The position numbers and the translations under genes were made by a program. Source: Chlorops oryzae (lineage: Eukaryota; Arthropoda; Insecta; Diptera; Chloropidae). From it: a stretch of DNA of 64,000 nt. Numbering within the stretch: position 1 is the first letter of the stretch; every line of letters begins with the position of its first letter. Of the stretch, positions 62,196-64,000 are shown in pieces. The notes beneath the pieces were generated by a model. The model was not told the origin of the DNA. It worked only from the letters and a program-made list of their open reading frames with translations, and did no database searches. The stretch spans positions 25,448,129-25,512,128 of the forward strand of contig CM035807.1 of NCBI GenBank assembly GCA_020466095.1, read 5' to 3'.

Positions 62196-64000
62196 CACGC
62201 GACGGTCTGACTGACTCACAGCCGCCGGACTGCCTTCAATGACTAACCGAAACTAAGAGCTAAAATCTAAAATGCACGCCACATTCTCTCTGTCGATTTA
62301 ATACCGGAGAATGCACTCGGGCAGTCTTCAATTGACTTTGGCCTTAGTGTACAGCCTTGTGACTCTTGGCTTGCTCATGCCGAAAATAGAATTCAACAAT
62401 TGCCGAAATATTTCATGCAGAATAGCAGCAGCAGCAGCAGTAGCATCAGCAGTTTAATGCAAGAAGAAGATGAGGAAGAAAAACCATAAATGTAGGATCC
62501 GCCGCCATGGTCGAGCTAGCCAAGAGAGGCGGAAAGCGGCGGGACACGCAGTGCTGTTGCGCTTACTCTGGCATAGCTTTTACGGTTTATTGGTTGTAAG
62601 GAAAAGATGCTGTTTATACGAAGCGTAAACTATGAATGCAAATGCGATACCATGATAGCACGGCAGCGCCCATCTTCGAAGGTTCAATTCTTCTGTTTTC
62701 CCTTCAATTTAAACATCAACTTGAAAGTTCTTCTTCATTTCCGTTTTTACTTTTTCCTGTTCTCCTCTTTACTTTTTGTGTGTGTTTTCTTCAAAAATAC
62801 TTTCTGCCATGATAATAATTTATTATCGAAGAGATTTACAAGTGGCAGTCCCAGTAGATTGCTACGTACCAAGGTACATCTCAACGTATACGCAAGCAAA
62901 TTGGTTTTATACAATAAGTATACTACGGGCATACCCATCGCTTTCTACCGCATTCTACGACATTGCCGTCGCGGCGAGAGCTTAAAAAACATCCTTAAAA
63001 AATACGAGCAAAAGTCGATGTCTATGTCTATGTTTGTGCAACGAATATGTATTCCCAGGAGCACCATTAAGTGCATGTTAAAATATTTTAGATGAAGAAA
63101 TATGCACCAATACGGCTGGCAGCGCATGGGCCCATAATAATCTGACGGCAAAGAGGATGTGTATATGTATTTCGTGCGCTTCAGTGGCGCGTTATATATA
63201 CTTTAAGGAAAGCTATTTTATAAAGAGTTATGTGTGCAGGAAAGAGAGAGGAAAAAATTGGAAAAAAATATAAAAATTGAGTGCAAATATTTTTATTGTT
63301 GCGCTGTGGTGGCATCTGTTGACTATTGACGGCATTGTTAACGTCGAATTCAGTTACTTTTTTTATACAGCGAAAGATAGTGAGATTTGATTGAATTTTA
63401 TTTATGATTGTCACTACATATTTTCTTTTCAAAGTGTATTGAATTTTTTGTTTTTTTCATAAGCTGGAGATTTTTCGCAATTTTTGAAGAAAAACTTAAA
63501 AGGGTTCCTATTTAAGCCCAACGGGGTTTTGCAATAGGGAAAATTTGAAGGTATTTATTTCGAGATATTCTCTGGGAACTTGTAGCTGAGGATTTGGAAA
63601 AATTTCTTCCATTCTAAGCACACTGTAAAAGTTAATATAAAGGCATCAAAAATTTCAACAAATTTTCAGCATTTTCAGGGCACCGCGTTCTTTTTTTATT
63701 GAAGCCATTTTCCGTGCAGAAATATTTCTAGGGTAAAAATTCCCGCAGAACATTCAATTAGAATTGGGCTGATTGTGTTTCCATGAAGTCCTTTAAGACA
63801 CCGCCACATTTAAGATACATTTAATTGAATTGGAAAGATGAAAAGAGATGCTAATGATTTGAGTTTTGCCTATTTCCTTGAATAAAATGAAATCTCTACT
63901 TTTGGCATTTCATTCTGTTGATTTGTTGGTATGGCTTCATTAAAGTTGCTTAAGGAGGAATTATTATGCACGAATATTGGCTTCGTTTAAGCAAGGATAA

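Larger units (their letters stand above)
49791..64000. other. Stretch without recognised exon (probable heph intron of at least 14.2 kb)
   Basis: I looked for the rest of RRM3 and RRM4 on the + strand and found no match. Recognisable content is a LINE 3' relic on the - strand (50400-50690), CTCCTG-type repeats near 52605-52660, a nested inverted-repeat element (56811-58268), a pogo-like MITE (60665-60777), a GT tract (62154-62188) and end sequence of the 38278-type repeat near 63720-63775. Open frames elsewhere are short and show no family resemblance. Confidence 0.6.

Noticed and set aside
62607..63095. 162-codon + strand ORF
   Set aside because: Mixed low-complexity translation with no motif; no similarity to RRM3 or RRM4.

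Overview
The window reads as nuclear DNA of a higher fly (Diptera: Schizophora). It is AT-rich, intron-dominated, full of short simple repeats and non-autonomous DNA transposons. The only protein-coding gene I can identify is the fly orthologue of the polypyrimidine tract-binding protein gene, hephaestus (heph/PTB), on the + strand. The long introns and transposon types would fit a tephritid fruit fly or relative, but the species is not determined by what I see.

Layout: 1-16424 has no secure exon. It holds simple repeats and one weak candidate first coding exon at 6645-6722. heph exons with matching splice phases lie at 16425-16545 (N-terminal RGSDELL block), 31139-31407 (RRM1), 45305-45610 (linker and first half of RRM2), 45751-46036 (second half of RRM2 and linker), 46464-46657 (linker and start of RRM3) and 49757-49790 (a 34-nt micro-exon in RRM3). 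Together they encode about 403 residues. The rest of RRM3 and RRM4 was not found up to base 64000, so the gene appears to continue past the window.

The introns carry a nearly intact mariner element with one frameshift (36071-37355) and a TTAA-flanked terminal-inverted-repeat element (48028-48705). They also carry a pogo-like family in four copies, a 101-bp satellite (about 21350-22035), and a decayed LINE 3' end on the - strand (50400-50690). A 1-kb foldback palindrome (56956-57960) is nested inside another inverted-repeat element. A small mosaic insertion at 16719-16806 looks like templated repair filler.

The most striking arrangement concerns the gene's own product. PTB binds UCUU/CUCUCU-type RNA. 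Its transcript would carry a 708-nt uninterrupted pyrimidine array (24124-24831) upstream of the RRM1 exon and a second array of about 670 nt (33304-33972) downstream of it. Both are pyrimidine-rich in the sense strand. The RRM1 exon (269 nt) and the micro-exon (34 nt) both break the frame if skipped. The 34-nt exon matches in length and position the vertebrate PTB exon whose skipping gives an NMD transcript. The window therefore suggests, but does not prove, an autoregulatory splicing circuit in which PTB titrates on or represses its own pre-mRNA.
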